From positions 1-64,000 of the forward strand of contig JAVBQY010000019.1 of assembly GCA_031548545.1 (NCBI GenBank): DNA of 64,000 nt, read 5' to 3'. Origin of the DNA: UBA932 sp031548545 (GTDB taxonomy: Bacteria; Bacteroidota; Bacteroidia; Bacteroidales; UBA932). Under the pieces are notes generated by a model. That model saw nothing but the letters and a program-made list of their open reading frames with translations, was not told where the DNA came from and ran no database searches. Shown one piece after another: positions 9,197 to 18,280 of this stretch (its first letter is position 1; each line of letters begins with the position of its first letter). The position numbers were made by a program, and so were the translations under genes.

Positions 9197-10534
9197 ATGT
9201 TTGAGAATTTATCCGATAGACTGGACCGCGCGTTTAAATTGCTGAAAGGCGAAGGACGCATCACCGAAATCAATGTAGCAGAAACACTGAAGGATATCCG
9301 CAAAGCCTTGCTGGATGCCGACGTGAGTTATAAAGTAGCCAAGAGTTTTTGCGACGAGGTGAAGCAAAAGGCCATGGGACAAAACGTACTGACAGCCGTA
9401 CGCCCCGGCCAGATGATGACCAAAATCGTACATGATGAGCTGGCCGCATTGATGGGCGGGCAGGCCACGGATATCAACCTTAAAGGCTCCCCCGCGGTTA
9501 TACTTATCGCCGGTTTACAGGGCTCCGGTAAAACAACTTTCTCCGGAAAATTAGCCTTTAACATCAAGAAAAAAGGACGCCAGCCCTTACTGGTCGCCTG
9601 CGACGTGTATCGCCCGGCGGCTATCGAACAGCTGAAAGTACTGGGCGCGCAGATTGAGGTGCCCGTATACACGGAAGAAGGCAGCAAGAACCCCGTACAG
9701 ATTGCACAAAATGCCATTAAATACGCCAAACAGAACAATTTCAACACCGTAATTGTCGATACCGCCGGCCGGTTGGCCATTGATGAGGAGATGATGCGGG
9801 AGATCGCAGCCGTCAAAAAGGCGATAGAACCAAGCGAAACCCTGTTTGTGGTAGATTCCATGACCGGCCAGGACGCTGTAAATACGGCCAAAGAATTCAA
9901 TGACCGCCTGGACTTCGACGGTGTTGTACTGACCAAGCTCGACGGGGATACCCGCGGCGGGGCGGCCATATCCATCCGCGCCGTGGTGAACAAGCCGCTG
10001 AAATTCATCAGCTCCGGCGAGAAGATGGAAACCCTGGATGTATTCCACCCCGAACGTATGGCCGACCGTATCTTAGGTATGGGTGACATTGTCAGCCTGG
10101 TGGAAAAGGCACAGGAGCAATTCGACGAAGAAGAGGCCCGCAAGCTGCAACGCAAGCTGGCCAAAGACCAGTTCACCTTTGATGACTTCTTCAAACAGAT
10201 CCAGCAGATCAAGAAGATGGGTAACATCAAGGACCTGGCCGCCATGATCCCCGGTGTGGGGAAGGCGATCAAAGATATTGACATCGATAATGATTCGTTC
10301 AAAAGCATAGAAGCCATCATCCAGTCCATGACGCCCGAAGAGCGGGAGAACCCGGCCTTATTCAACGGTAGCCGCCGTAAACGCGTAGCCTTGGGAAGCG
10401 GCACCAGCATTGCCGAAGTCAACCGCCTGGTAAAGCAATTCGAAGATATGCGCAAGATGATGAAGATGATGAGCGGCGGCGGCGGAAAACAGATGATGCG
10501 CGCCATGGGCGCCATGCAACGCGCCCGCCGGTAG
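9197..10534 (+). CDS. ffh: Signal recognition particle protein Ffh
   Basis: A 445-residue SRP54 GTPase that targets nascent membrane proteins to the Sec translocon with 4.5S RNA and FtsY. The N-domain helical bundle occupies about the first 85 residues. The G-domain shows GLQGSGKTTFSGKLA (G1), DTAGRL (G3) and TKLDGDTRGG (G4). The C-terminal M domain is Met-rich (DMRKMMKMMSGGGGKQMMRA, ending RARR) and binds signal peptides and RNA. Length is normal. It is followed 38 bases later by folD, an arrangement also known from other Bacteroidales. Confidence 0.97.
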   Translation: MFENLSDRLDRAFKLLKGEGRITEINVAETLKDIRKALLDADVSYKVAKSFCDEVKQKAMGQNVLTAVRPGQMMTKIVHDELAALMGGQATDINLKGSPAVILIAGLQGSGKTTFSGKLAFNIKKKGRQPLLVACDVYRPAAIEQLKVLGAQIEVPVYTEEGSKNPVQIAQNAIKYAKQNNFNTVIVDTAGRLAIDEEMMREIAAVKKAIEPSETLFVVDSMTGQDAVNTAKEFNDRLDFDGVVLTKLDGDTRGGAAISIRAVVNKPLKFISSGEKMETLDVFHPERMADRILGMGDIVSLVEKAQEQFDEEEARKLQRKLAKDQFTFDDFFKQIQQIKKMGNIKDLAAMIPGVGKAIKDIDIDNDSFKSIEAIIQSMTPEERENPALFNGSRRKRVALGSGTSIAEVNRLVKQFEDMRKMMKMMSGGGGKQMMRAMGAMQRARR

Positions 10535-10572
10535 TAATAAACTCCAACTCTCTTAAATCTCCCATTCTTTTT

Positions 10573-11445
10573 ATGCAACTACTTGACGGAAAAGCAACAG
10601 CTAATGCGCTGAAACAGGAAATTGCACAGGAAGTGCAGAATATGAAAGCGGCAGGGCTGAAAACGCCCCATTTAGCCGCCATTCTCGTAGGCAATGACGG
10701 AGCCAGCGAGACCTATGTATCCAGCAAGGAACGTGACTGTCACGAAGTAGGTATGGACTCCACCGTCCTCCGCTTCCCCGAGAGTATTACCGAGTCCGAA
10801 CTACTGCAACAAGTAGCCGGAATTAATCAAAACGAGGCCATTGACGGACTGATCGTACAAATGCCGCTGCCCGGGCACATCAATGAGCAACGGATTATCG
10901 AAGCCATAGACCCCCGCAAGGATGTAGACGGTTTTCACCCTTTGAACGTAGGCCGCATGTCGCTTGGCCTGCCCGCCTATATTTCGGCCACCCCCGACGG
11001 CATTATGGAATTGCTGGCGCGTTATAATGTGGAAACAGCCGGCAAACACTGCGTCGTAATCGGCCGGAGTAACATCGTAGGCCGGCCCATGGCTAACCTA
11101 CTGTCTCAGAAATCAAGCCCCGGAGACTGCACCGTAACCATCTGCCATAGCCGCACCAAAGATATTAAAGCCCACTGCCTGCAAGCCGATATTATCATTG
11201 CAGCGCTCGGCCGGCCGGAGTTTCTTACCGCTGATATGGTAAAAGACGGCGCCGTAGTCATTGATGTGGGTATAACACGTGTCCCCGCCGATAATAAAAG
11301 CGGTTTTCGTTTGCTTGGAGATGTAAAATTCGCTGAAGTAGCGGACAAATGCAGCTACATAACCCCTGTCCCCGGAGGTGTGGGTCCTATGACCAGGGCA
11401 TCCTTACTTAAAAACACCCTGAAAGCTGCAAAAAAAGTGTTGTAA
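10573..11445 (+). CDS. folD: Methylene-THF dehydrogenase / methenyl-THF cyclohydrolase
   Basis: A 290-residue bifunctional one-carbon enzyme, NADP-linked. Signature segments: VGNDGASETYVSSKERDC with the catalytic Lys (K in SSKERDC), GLIVQMPLPGHI, ID.RKDVDGFHP, the dinucleotide site VVIGRSNIVGRPMANLL, and the C-terminal PVPGGVGPMTRASLL. All are intact and the length is standard. It lies directly after ffh on the same strand and probably shares its transcript; the two have no known functional tie. Confidence 0.96.
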   Translation: MQLLDGKATANALKQEIAQEVQNMKAAGLKTPHLAAILVGNDGASETYVSSKERDCHEVGMDSTVLRFPESITESELLQQVAGINQNEAIDGLIVQMPLPGHINEQRIIEAIDPRKDVDGFHPLNVGRMSLGLPAYISATPDGIMELLARYNVETAGKHCVVIGRSNIVGRPMANLLSQKSSPGDCTVTICHSRTKDIKAHCLQADIIIAALGRPEFLTADMVKDGAVVIDVGITRVPADNKSGFRLLGDVKFAEVADKCSYITPVPGGVGPMTRASLLKNTLKAAKKVL

Positions 11446-11470
11446 CCCTGTAAAAACAAGCCTACAACAC
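11437..11470. terminator. Candidate bidirectional terminator between folD and the PUR gene
   Basis: The arms GTGTTGTA (11437-11444) and TACAACAC (11463-11470) form a perfect 8-bp stem with an 18-base loop, placed between two convergent stops. The left arm overlaps the folD stop codon. A modest T-rich stretch follows on the + side; there is no long U-run, so this is a weak call. Confidence 0.4.
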
Positions 11471-11475
11471 TTCAT

Positions 11476-11811
11476 TTAAAATTCTACGCTGGAAAAATCG
11501 TTCCCCTCGCGTTCCTCACGCCGGGGTTGTTCCGGTGAATGTTGGCGTACGTAGCCGATTACATCCTGTAATCCTTCGACAAACTTTTCAAAATCTTCTT
11601 TGTACAAGAAAATCTTGTGCTTTTCATAAGTAAAGCGTCCATCATGCTCCACACGCCGTTTGCTTTCCGTTAGTGTAATGTATAAGTCGTTCCCCTTGGT
11701 AGCTTTGACATCAAAGAAGTAAGTCCTTTTGCCTGCTCGTACCGGCTTGGAAAACACATCATCACTTCCACCGTGCTCGGAATAATCATTTCGTTCAAAA
11801 TCTGCCGCCAT
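11476..11811 (-). CDS. PUR-alpha-like DNA/RNA-binding protein (DUF3276)
   Basis: A protein of about 111 residues of the Bacteroidota PUR family (DUF3276), related to eukaryotic PUR-alpha single-stranded nucleic-acid binders. The core is RAGKRTYFFDVKATKGNDLY, then ITLTESKRR and HKIFLYKEDFEKFVEGL, the beta-beta-beta-beta-alpha PUR repeat. The tail is charged and disordered. The ATG at 11811 is chosen; a TTG 10 codons upstream lies within the promoter box and is unlikely. Its cellular role is not established. Confidence 0.87.
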   Translation of the reverse strand: MAADFERNDYSEHGGSDDVFSKPVRAGKRTYFFDVKATKGNDLYITLTESKRRVEHDGRFTYEKHKIFLYKEDFEKFVEGLQDVIGYVRQHSPEQPRREEREGNDFSSVEF

Positions 11812-11838
11812 ATTCCTTTTATTATTTGGTTTACTTTG

Positions 11839-11846
11839 CAAAAATA
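11839..11846 (-). promoter_or_regulatory. -7 promoter box of the PUR gene
   Basis: The minus strand reads TATTTTTG (TAnnTTTG), 27 bases before the ATG at 11811. Its position rules out the longer TTG-initiated reading frame. Confidence 0.55.
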
Positions 11847-11889
11847 AAAATAAATTATGAATTTTTTAGCATATTTGAATGTTAAAAAC

Positions 11890-11897
11890 TATCTTTG
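11890..11897 (+). promoter_or_regulatory. -7 promoter box of the nusB operon
   Basis: TATCTTTG, 36 bases before the nusB ATG. A TTTG at 11874-11877 is only 12 bases upstream, closer than the usual -33 spacing. It probably drives nusB-yajC-ybbR-coaE-DUF5606. Confidence 0.6.
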
Positions 11898-11933
11898 TAG
11901 CAAATTTGATCTTTTAAAATTACTTGATAATTT

Positions 11934-12905
11934 ATGTTGACACGCCGGTTTCTACGCGTAAAGGCTTTCAAAATCCTCTTTAGTTACGCCTATTCGGACA
12001 ATGACTCGTTGCTGCACGCGGAAAAAGAGCTGAATGTGAGTTTGGAGAAAACTTACGACCTCTATCATTTCCTATTGGCGGCCATTATTACAGTGGCCGA
12101 TTATGCAGAGGAACGTATTGAAATCGGGCTGCGAAAATTCAAACCGACGGACGCAGAAGCTAACCCCAATCGAAAATTCATTAATAACGAGCTTATTGCT
12201 CTGATCAGGAACAATGAAGCGCTGCAAAAATACTGCAGCCAGCATGTTTTGAATTGGCGCGACTATCCGGAAACCGTACGGGCTATCTACAACAGCATGA
12301 TCGAAAGCCCTTATTACAGGAACTATATGTTTTCTCCGGACGCTTCATTCGCCGAAGACAGCCGCCTGGTGGAAGATTTCTTCCGGAATGAATTTGAAGA
12401 CGCTCCCGAAGTAGAAGGCCTTATTGAAGAGATGAATGCTTATTGGGCGGATGATATCGGCTTTGTGCTGGCCTCTGTGCTACGTACCCTGAGCGCTTTC
12501 CAGCCGGGCCGTAACGATGAAGCTGCGCTGATGCCCATGTACCGCGCCCAGGAAGACGAAGAGTATGTACATGAATTGCTACGGCACTCACTGGGCCACT
12601 TTAAGGAGTACTCCAACCTGGCTCAGCAATTTATACAGAACTGGGAGTCGGACCGTATTGCCTATGTGGATATGGCGCTCATTATAATGGGCATATCGGA
12701 AGCCATTGCTTTCCCAAATATTCCGGTGAAAGTAACGATCAACGAATATGTGGAAATCGCGAAATTCTACAGTACACGTAACAGCCACGTCTTTGTAAAC
12801 GGTGTATTGGACAAAGTGGTACTGCATCTTTTGAAAGAAGGGACCATCAAAAAAACGGGACGCGGACTGATACAGGAAACCATTATCAAAAAACGAAATT
12901 TTTAA
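11934..12905 (+). CDS. nusB: Transcription antitermination factor NusB, long Bacteroidota form
   Basis: A 323-residue protein, more than twice the length of E. coli NusB (139). It opens with LTRRFLRVKAFKILFSYAY, the RNA-binding start typical of NusB. The helical NusB core recurs in the C-terminal third (DRIAYVDMALIIMGISEAIA, then VKVTINEYVEIAKFYST). The middle is the extra segment seen in Bacteroidota members. NusB with NusE/S10 binds boxA in rRNA leaders. First gene of a five-gene plus-strand run; 18 bases separate it from yajC. Confidence 0.92.
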   Translation: MLTRRFLRVKAFKILFSYAYSDNDSLLHAEKELNVSLEKTYDLYHFLLAAIITVADYAEERIEIGLRKFKPTDAEANPNRKFINNELIALIRNNEALQKYCSQHVLNWRDYPETVRAIYNSMIESPYYRNYMFSPDASFAEDSRLVEDFFRNEFEDAPEVEGLIEEMNAYWADDIGFVLASVLRTLSAFQPGRNDEAALMPMYRAQEDEEYVHELLRHSLGHFKEYSNLAQQFIQNWESDRIAYVDMALIIMGISEAIAFPNIPVKVTINEYVEIAKFYSTRNSHVFVNGVLDKVVLHLLKEGTIKKTGRGLIQETIIKKRNF

Positions 12906-12923
12906 TATTAATATTTAAATACA

Positions 12924-13238
12924 ATGAATATGTTAGTCTTTCTTCAAGCAACAGACGCTGCCGGCGGTGGAAGCATGAGTTTCCTCTTAATGATGGGATT
13001 GGTTTTTGTGGTGATGTACTTCTTTATGATCCGTCCCCAACAAAAACGCCAGAAAGAATTGCGTAAATTCCGTGAAAGCCTGCAAAAAGGCGACAAGGTG
13101 GTAACCAGCGGCGGTATCTACGGTACTATCGTGGAAATCAAGGAAACTTATGCACTTGTAGAAGTTGACCAGAATGTTAAACTGCGCTTCGACAAATCGT
13201 GCATACTGAAAGATATGTCTGATGTCCCTGCAAAGTAA
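12924..13238 (+). CDS. yajC: Sec translocon accessory subunit YajC
   Basis: A 104-residue protein with one N-terminal membrane helix (MSFLLMMGLVFVVMYFFMI) followed by RPQQKRQKELRKF and the conserved GDKVVTSGGIYGTIVEIKE. It associates with SecDF-YidC. The first ATG at 12924 (MNMLVF) is used; a second lies 2 codons later. Its 3' end overlaps the next gene by 17 bases. Confidence 0.95.
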   Translation: MNMLVFLQATDAAGGGSMSFLLMMGLVFVVMYFFMIRPQQKRQKELRKFRESLQKGDKVVTSGGIYGTIVEIKETYALVEVDQNVKLRFDKSCILKDMSDVPAK

Positions 13239-13641
13239 ACTATTTAACCGTAAAGTATTTGAATTCCTGATTTGCCTGGTGCTGGCCGCCAGCATTTGGG
13301 TGATCAACAAACTGACCAAGGAGTACTCCTACGACCTGCCGTATAAGGTATGTGTACATAGCAGCAGTACCAACGGTGTTGAGCCCATGTGCGCCACCAA
13401 CAAGCTCTACGTACGTGTAACGGCCAAGGGGTTTTATATCATGCAGCACCGCCATCAACCGGCGCTGCTGGATATTGATATAAAGAAAATGAGACCCCAG
13501 CGCGTGACGGACGAAAATAACGAAACCGAATATACCCTGCCGACCGGCAATCTGCAGAGCGCTATCAAGGAAGCCATAGGTGAAGGTGTGCGTGTGGAAT
13601 CCATCATTACGGAAAGTTTAACCTTTGACAGTAGTAACTAA
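13222..13641 (+). CDS. YbbR-like membrane-anchored protein, short form
   Basis: A 139-residue protein with one N-terminal membrane helix (FEFLICLVLAASIWVINKL) and an extracytoplasmic beta-rich domain resembling a YbbR repeat. The nearby order yajC-YbbR-coaE is common in Bacteroidales, but the YbbR protein there is usually about 300 residues or more. Here only about one repeat remains. The frame is open and ends cleanly one base before the coaE ATG, so the shortening looks stable rather than a frameshift. Function is unknown. Confidence 0.65.
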   Translation: MSLQSKLFNRKVFEFLICLVLAASIWVINKLTKEYSYDLPYKVCVHSSSTNGVEPMCATNKLYVRVTAKGFYIMQHRHQPALLDIDIKKMRPQRVTDENNETEYTLPTGNLQSAIKEAIGEGVRVESIITESLTFDSSN

Positions 13642-14226
13642 ATGCTCAAAGCAGGTCTCAGCGGAGGTATAGGCAGCGGTAAAACAACCGTATCCAAAAT
13701 CTTGCAGACTTTGGGAATCCCGGTATTTTATGCTGATGATGCGGTAAAAGCCCTTTACAATACCCACGCCGGCCTTCGGGACGCAATGATCAGTCTCTTC
13801 GGTCCGGCTATCTATGAGAACGGGCAACTGCAACGCGGAAAATTAGCCGCATTAATTTTTGCAGACAACATATTACTGCAAAAAGTCAACGCACTGACCC
13901 ATCCGCTGGCGGAAAAGGCATTTGAACAATGGTGCGCACAACAAAGCGCACCGTACCTTGTCCACGAAGCGGCCATTTTATTTGAAAGCGGCCTCGCCCG
14001 GAAAATGGACATTAACATCAATGTCTCCGCTCCCGAAGCCTTGCGCATCAGCCGGGTTGTCGGCCGTGACGGTTGCAGCCCCCAGCAGGTACGCGAGCGG
14101 ATGGCAAGGCAATGGAGTGATGAGCAACGCAACGCTAAAGCCGATTTTATTATCAACAATGACGAAAAAGAAGCGCTATTGCCCCAGGTAATAGCCATTC
14201 ATGAAAAAATTTTAAACCGTATATGA
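13642..14226 (+). CDS. coaE: Dephospho-CoA kinase
   Basis: A 194-residue P-loop kinase catalysing the last step of coenzyme A synthesis. The Walker A is LSGGIGSGKTTVSKIL at about residues 5-20, FYADDAVK follows, then a lid with RD and the late ADFIINNDEKE typical of CoaE. The ATG follows the ybbR stop with no gap and its own stop overlaps the next ATG by 4 bases (ATGA), so translation is coupled along the run. Confidence 0.95.
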   Translation: MLKAGLSGGIGSGKTTVSKILQTLGIPVFYADDAVKALYNTHAGLRDAMISLFGPAIYENGQLQRGKLAALIFADNILLQKVNALTHPLAEKAFEQWCAQQSAPYLVHEAAILFESGLARKMDININVSAPEALRISRVVGRDGCSPQQVRERMARQWSDEQRNAKADFIINNDEKEALLPQVIAIHEKILNRI

Positions 14227-14633
14227 AGACCGATTTACAAAAAGTATTTTCTATTGCCGGCTATCCGGGATTGTTCGTTTATGTGGCCCAAAGCCGCAAC
14301 GGCATTATTGTAGAATCCCTGCTCGACAAAAAACGTTTGTCTGCCAGCGCTTCCATGCGCATCACCACCCTGAGTGACGTAGCCATGTATACCGACAAAG
14401 AAGAAATTCCCCTGCAAGAGGTATTTGAAAAAATTAAGAACGTATACAATGGCGGAAAATCGGTAGATCACAAAGCGAACACCGCCACCCTGCAACAATT
14501 CATGGAAAGCGTAATGCCCGACTATGACCGTGAGCGCGTATATGCATCACACATGAAAAAACTGGCTGAATGGTACAATATACTACAAGCCAACGACATG
14601 TTGAATTTCGAAGAAGACGAAACAGCAAGCTAA
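14223..14633 (+). CDS. DUF5606-type conserved protein
   Basis: A 136-residue soluble protein of a conserved Bacteroidota family usually found after coaE. It starts KTDLQKVFSIAGYPGLFVYV and has a compact N-terminal beta domain (about residues 1-60) then a helical part ending in an acidic EEDETAS tail. The N-terminal pattern 'GIIVESLLDKKR' looks like a small ligand- or protein-binding domain. No catalytic motif is visible and no function is known. Coupled to coaE by a 4-base overlap. Confidence 0.75.
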   Translation: MKTDLQKVFSIAGYPGLFVYVAQSRNGIIVESLLDKKRLSASASMRITTLSDVAMYTDKEEIPLQEVFEKIKNVYNGGKSVDHKANTATLQQFMESVMPDYDRERVYASHMKKLAEWYNILQANDMLNFEEDETAS

Positions 14634-14652
14634 TCAAAAAAAATCATATTGT

Positions 14653-15267
14653 ATGAAAACTATTGTCGCAAGCTTGGGTCTGATGATGGCGATGGCCGGC
14701 AGCCTGGCCGCCCAAGCCCCCCAAAGCGCCCCTAAAGATAGCGTGACCAATGTGCAGCTAAGCGCACCGGCACCTGCCGCCACCGAAACGCCGGCTCCGG
14801 CACAGGCCAAGACCTCTTCCTGTAAATTCCAGTTTAGCCGGATGTACTTCGGCGGTGCGTTGGGGATGAATTTCAGCAATGAAAACACCAATGTTATCAT
14901 ACAACCGCTGGTGGGCTATCGCTTCACGGAAATTCTCTCGGCCGGGGTACTGTTCGACTATGAGTACTCCAAGAACGGCGATTTCAGCTCCAATACCATT
15001 GGCGGCGGCGTATTCGGCCAAGTTGATATGCCTATCATTCCCAACAAAATAGGATTATCGGTCCACATGGAATACGATTACCTGCACCGGATGTACGATA
15101 CCAACGGTATCAAGTCGAGTGATAACGACAGCTACCTGCCCTCCGGCGTAGGGATATTCACCTATGCAGGCCGCTCACGCATCAGCGTACTGGCCTTATG
15201 GGACCTGTTACACCTGGGCAATGATAATTCAGGTACGCCCACCATCCGGATTTCCGCCTCATTCTAA
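14653..15267 (+). CDS. Small outer-membrane beta-barrel protein
   Basis: A 204-residue protein. A signal peptide (KTIVASLGLMMAMAGSLAAQ) is followed by an Ala/Pro-rich linker of about 30 residues, then alternating amphipathic strands such as YFGGALGMNFSNENTNVI and VGYRFTEILSAGVLFDYEY, ending in a terminal aromatic residue (SASF) as outer-membrane barrels do. About eight strands are predicted, like OmpW/OmpX-type barrels. Its start is 19 bases after the DUF5606 stop. The role is unknown. Confidence 0.75.
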   Translation: MKTIVASLGLMMAMAGSLAAQAPQSAPKDSVTNVQLSAPAPAATETPAPAQAKTSSCKFQFSRMYFGGALGMNFSNENTNVIIQPLVGYRFTEILSAGVLFDYEYSKNGDFSSNTIGGGVFGQVDMPIIPNKIGLSVHMEYDYLHRMYDTNGIKSSDNDSYLPSGVGIFTYAGRSRISVLALWDLLHLGNDNSGTPTIRISASF

Positions 15268-15291
15268 TTCACACAAAATTTTCGCTCCGTC

Positions 15292-17514
15292 ATGCAAACA
15301 GTAAATTACGACACCGCCAAAGAACTGGGACTGCTTCCCGAAGAATTTGATAAAATCAAAGAGATATTGGGCCGTGTACCCAATTTTACAGAATTAAGTA
15401 TTTTCTCGGCCATGTGGAGCGAACATGCCTCCTATAAGAACTCTATCAAATGGCTGAAAACACTGCCTAAAAAAGGCCAGCATATCCTGGCTGAGGCCGG
15501 TGCCGAAAATGCCGGACTGGTAGATATTGGCGATGGCTGGGCCTGCGCTTTCAAGATAGAATCACACAATCACCCCTGCGCCGTAGAGCCGGTACAGGGC
15601 GCTGCCACCGGCGTAGGCGGCATCAACCGCGACGTGTTCACAATGGGTGCGCGTCCTATCGCCCAGTTAAACTCCCTGCGTTTCGGTAATCCGAATGATG
15701 AGCGCACCAAGTTCCTGCTGCGCGGCGTAGTCAAAGGCATCAGCCACTACGGCAACTGTTTCGGCGTACCGGTTGTGGGCGGAGAAGTATATTTTGACGA
15801 ATGCTACCACGTCAACCCCCTGGTAAATGCCATGTCCGTAGGTCTGGTACGCAAAGGCGAGACCATCTCGGCCACGGCGAGCGGCGTGGGTAATCCTGTT
15901 TACATCGTTGGTTCCGCTACCGGAAAAGACGGTATCCACGGTACCACATTCGCCTCGGCCAACATTACCGAAGATTCTGCCAATGATATTCCGTCCATCC
16001 AGGTGGGCGACCCCTTCATGGAAAAACTCCTGCTCGAAGCCTCCCTGGAACTCATTAAGAGCGGCGCCGTGGTAGGGATGCAAGATATGGGCGCTGCCGG
16101 TATCATCTGCTCCACCAGTGAAATGAGCGAACGCGGCGGCTGCGGGATGCGCGTAGATTTAAGCCGGGTTCCTATGCGCCAAAAAGGTATGGAAGCCTGG
16201 GAAATTCTGCTGTCCGAATCACAGGAACGCATGCTTGTGGTCGTAGAAAAAGGCAAGGAAGCTATTGTTGAAGCCATCTTCAAAAAATGGGATTTGGCCT
16301 GCGAAATTATCGGCGAGGTGATTGCCGATGATAAGTTGGAATTTTATTACGAAGGCGAACTCAAGGCCGTAGTACCCGCAGCGGCGCTGGCCCTGGGTGG
16401 CGGCGCCCCGCAGTACGACCGCGAATACAAAGAACCGGCCTACCTGGCCGAATACCGGCAATTCGATATCAGCCGGATTGAACAGCCGCGCGACCTGAAG
16501 GCGGTGGCCCTGGCCCTTACCGCCAATCCCAATATTGCCAGCAAACGTTGGGTCTATGAACAATATGACTCCATGGTGCGCACAGTGAACAAGAGCACCA
16601 ACTTTCCTTCGGATGCCGGCATCGTCAATGTAAAAGGGACCAACAAAGCCCTGGCCGTATGCACGGATTGTAACAGCCGTTATGTAAAGGCGGACCCGGA
16701 GACCGGTACTATGATCGCCGTGGCGGAAGCCGCACGTAACGTGGTATGTTCCGGCGCCGAACCCTGCGCCATTACCAACTGCCTTAACTTCGGCAACCCT
16801 TACAACCCAGAAGTATACTGGCAATTTGTACATGCCATCAAAGGGATGGGCAAGGCCTGTGAACATTTTGGCACTCCGGTCACCGGCGGCAATGTAAGTT
16901 TTTATAACCAATCCGATATCAAAGGAAAGACCGAAGCCGTTAACCCCACCCCTACGATCGGGATGCTGGGTATTATGACCGACAAACTCCATCATACCAC
17001 CCTGGCTTTCCAGCAGAAGGGAGATATGATATACCTCATCGGCGCCTCCAAGGAAGACATTTCCTCCTCCGAATACCTTTACAGCTACCATAAAGTCAAA
17101 GCCTCTCCGGCCCCCTATTTCAATCTGGAAGAGGAATCCGCCATCCAGCAATCCGTACTCGGCGCCATCCGCGAAGGACTGGTTAACAGCGCCCATGACG
17201 TATCCGACGGTGGCTTATTCATTACCCTCCTGGAGTCCGCCATGCCGCACGGGCTGGGATTCGATATTACCACTGACGCCGATATCCGCACAGATGCATT
17301 CCTCTTCGGTGAGGCCCAGGGCCGTATTGTAGTGAGCGTTTCGCCCGGCCAAGAAACCCGCTTCATTGATTTCATGAATGCGCAAAATGTACCGGTCACC
17401 ACGCTGGGGCATATTACCAAAGGCGAATTCAGGATAGATGATGAGTCCTTCGGTTTCGTGTGCGACTACAAAGACATTTATGACAACGCCCTTTCTAAAA
17501 TACTTGAAAATTAA
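15292..17514 (+). CDS. purL: Phosphoribosylformylglycinamidine synthase, small PurL type
   Basis: A 740-residue synthetase subunit of purine synthesis (FGAR to FGAM, ATP-dependent). Its length matches the small, multi-subunit type that works with separate PurQ and PurS, and not the roughly 1,230-residue single-chain form also found in Bacteroidota. Motifs: MWSEHASYKNS, the catalytic ESHNHPCAVEPVQGAATGVG, MGARPIA, and repeats of the PurM-like fold including DVSDGGLFITLLE. No purQ or purS is beside it in this window. Confidence 0.93.
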   Translation: MQTVNYDTAKELGLLPEEFDKIKEILGRVPNFTELSIFSAMWSEHASYKNSIKWLKTLPKKGQHILAEAGAENAGLVDIGDGWACAFKIESHNHPCAVEPVQGAATGVGGINRDVFTMGARPIAQLNSLRFGNPNDERTKFLLRGVVKGISHYGNCFGVPVVGGEVYFDECYHVNPLVNAMSVGLVRKGETISATASGVGNPVYIVGSATGKDGIHGTTFASANITEDSANDIPSIQVGDPFMEKLLLEASLELIKSGAVVGMQDMGAAGIICSTSEMSERGGCGMRVDLSRVPMRQKGMEAWEILLSESQERMLVVVEKGKEAIVEAIFKKWDLACEIIGEVIADDKLEFYYEGELKAVVPAAALALGGGAPQYDREYKEPAYLAEYRQFDISRIEQPRDLKAVALALTANPNIASKRWVYEQYDSMVRTVNKSTNFPSDAGIVNVKGTNKALAVCTDCNSRYVKADPETGTMIAVAEAARNVVCSGAEPCAITNCLNFGNPYNPEVYWQFVHAIKGMGKACEHFGTPVTGGNVSFYNQSDIKGKTEAVNPTPTIGMLGIMTDKLHHTTLAFQQKGDMIYLIGASKEDISSSEYLYSYHKVKASPAPYFNLEEESAIQQSVLGAIREGLVNSAHDVSDGGLFITLLESAMPHGLGFDITTDADIRTDAFLFGEAQGRIVVSVSPGQETRFIDFMNAQNVPVTTLGHITKGEFRIDDESFGFVCDYKDIYDNALSKILEN

Positions 17515-17534
17515 GCATTGAGGAGATTCAACAA

Positions 17535-18245
17535 TTGAAACCTGAACTCAATAAAGAGGCCGGGCGTATTGCAGGAATGTTTGATGACATTGCCCCGCAG
17601 TATGACTTCCTGAACCATTTTCTTTCTTTCGGTATTGATACGTATTGGCGTCATTATCTGGTACGCCATATTGCCCGTCAGGCCCCCCGCCAAGTCCTTG
17701 ACGTAGCCACCGGCACCGGCGACCTGGCCTTCCTGCTGGCCCGGAAAACGGGCGCTACCGTCACAGGCATTGATATTTCCGAAGGGATGTTGCAAATAGC
17801 CCGCACAAAAGCAGCTAAAGCCATAAAAGCCTCCGGGATGACCGGGTTCGTATCGGGGTCGGCCACAGACCTGCCCTTTCCGGATAGCAGCTTTGATGCC
17901 GTGACCGTTGCCTTTGGCGTACGCAATTTTGAGGACTTGCAACAAGGACTGCGTGAAATGAAACGGGTACTGAAACCCGGCGGACAATTAGCCGTTCTGG
18001 AGTTCACGACGCCCCGCCGCCAGCCCATGAGCACACTCTACGCCTGGTACTCGAAATACCTCATTCCCCTGATGGGCCGCCTGGTTTCACGCCATAATTC
18101 TGCTTATACCTACCTGCCTGCCTCCGTCGCAGCCTTCACCCAACGGGAAGAACTCTGCGCCGAATTGCAGCAAGCCGGACTTCAAGAGGTTAAATACAAA
18201 ACACTTACCTGTGGTATTTGTGGATTTTACACCGGTACCCGCTAA
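17535..18245 (+). CDS. menG: Demethylmenaquinone methyltransferase
   Basis: A 236-residue class I SAM methyltransferase of the UbiE/MenG family, the last step of menaquinone synthesis. It shows MFDDIAPQYDFLNHFLSFGI, the SAM loop VLDVATGTGDLAFLL, and FGVRNFEDLQQGLREMKRVL. The start is a TTG at 17535 with AGGAGA 9 bases upstream. The first ATG would be inside the conserved MFDDIAP block and would remove the usual N-terminal 15 residues, so TTG is preferred. porT follows after 35 bases. Confidence 0.92.
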   Translation: MKPELNKEAGRIAGMFDDIAPQYDFLNHFLSFGIDTYWRHYLVRHIARQAPRQVLDVATGTGDLAFLLARKTGATVTGIDISEGMLQIARTKAAKAIKASGMTGFVSGSATDLPFPDSSFDAVTVAFGVRNFEDLQQGLREMKRVLKPGGQLAVLEFTTPRRQPMSTLYAWYSKYLIPLMGRLVSRHNSAYTYLPASVAAFTQREELCAELQQAGLQEVKYKTLTCGICGFYTGTR

Positions 18246-18280
18246 AGATGACTGAAAATCCTTATCTTTGTAAGATTCAA

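Noticed and set aside
9328..10578. A 416-codon open frame on the minus strand opposite ffh
   Set aside because: Ser/Arg-rich shadow of ffh, with no family resemblance.
13932..13939. GTGCGCAC in coaE, and the same 8-mer in purL at 16576-16583, as extra operators
   Set aside because: Only the inner 8 bases match and they lie deep inside housekeeping genes; such 8-mers are expected by chance in 64 kb.
18218..18280. Longer porT reading frame starting inside menG
   Set aside because: It would place 21 unrelated residues ahead of a well-formed signal peptide that begins at the ATG at 18281.
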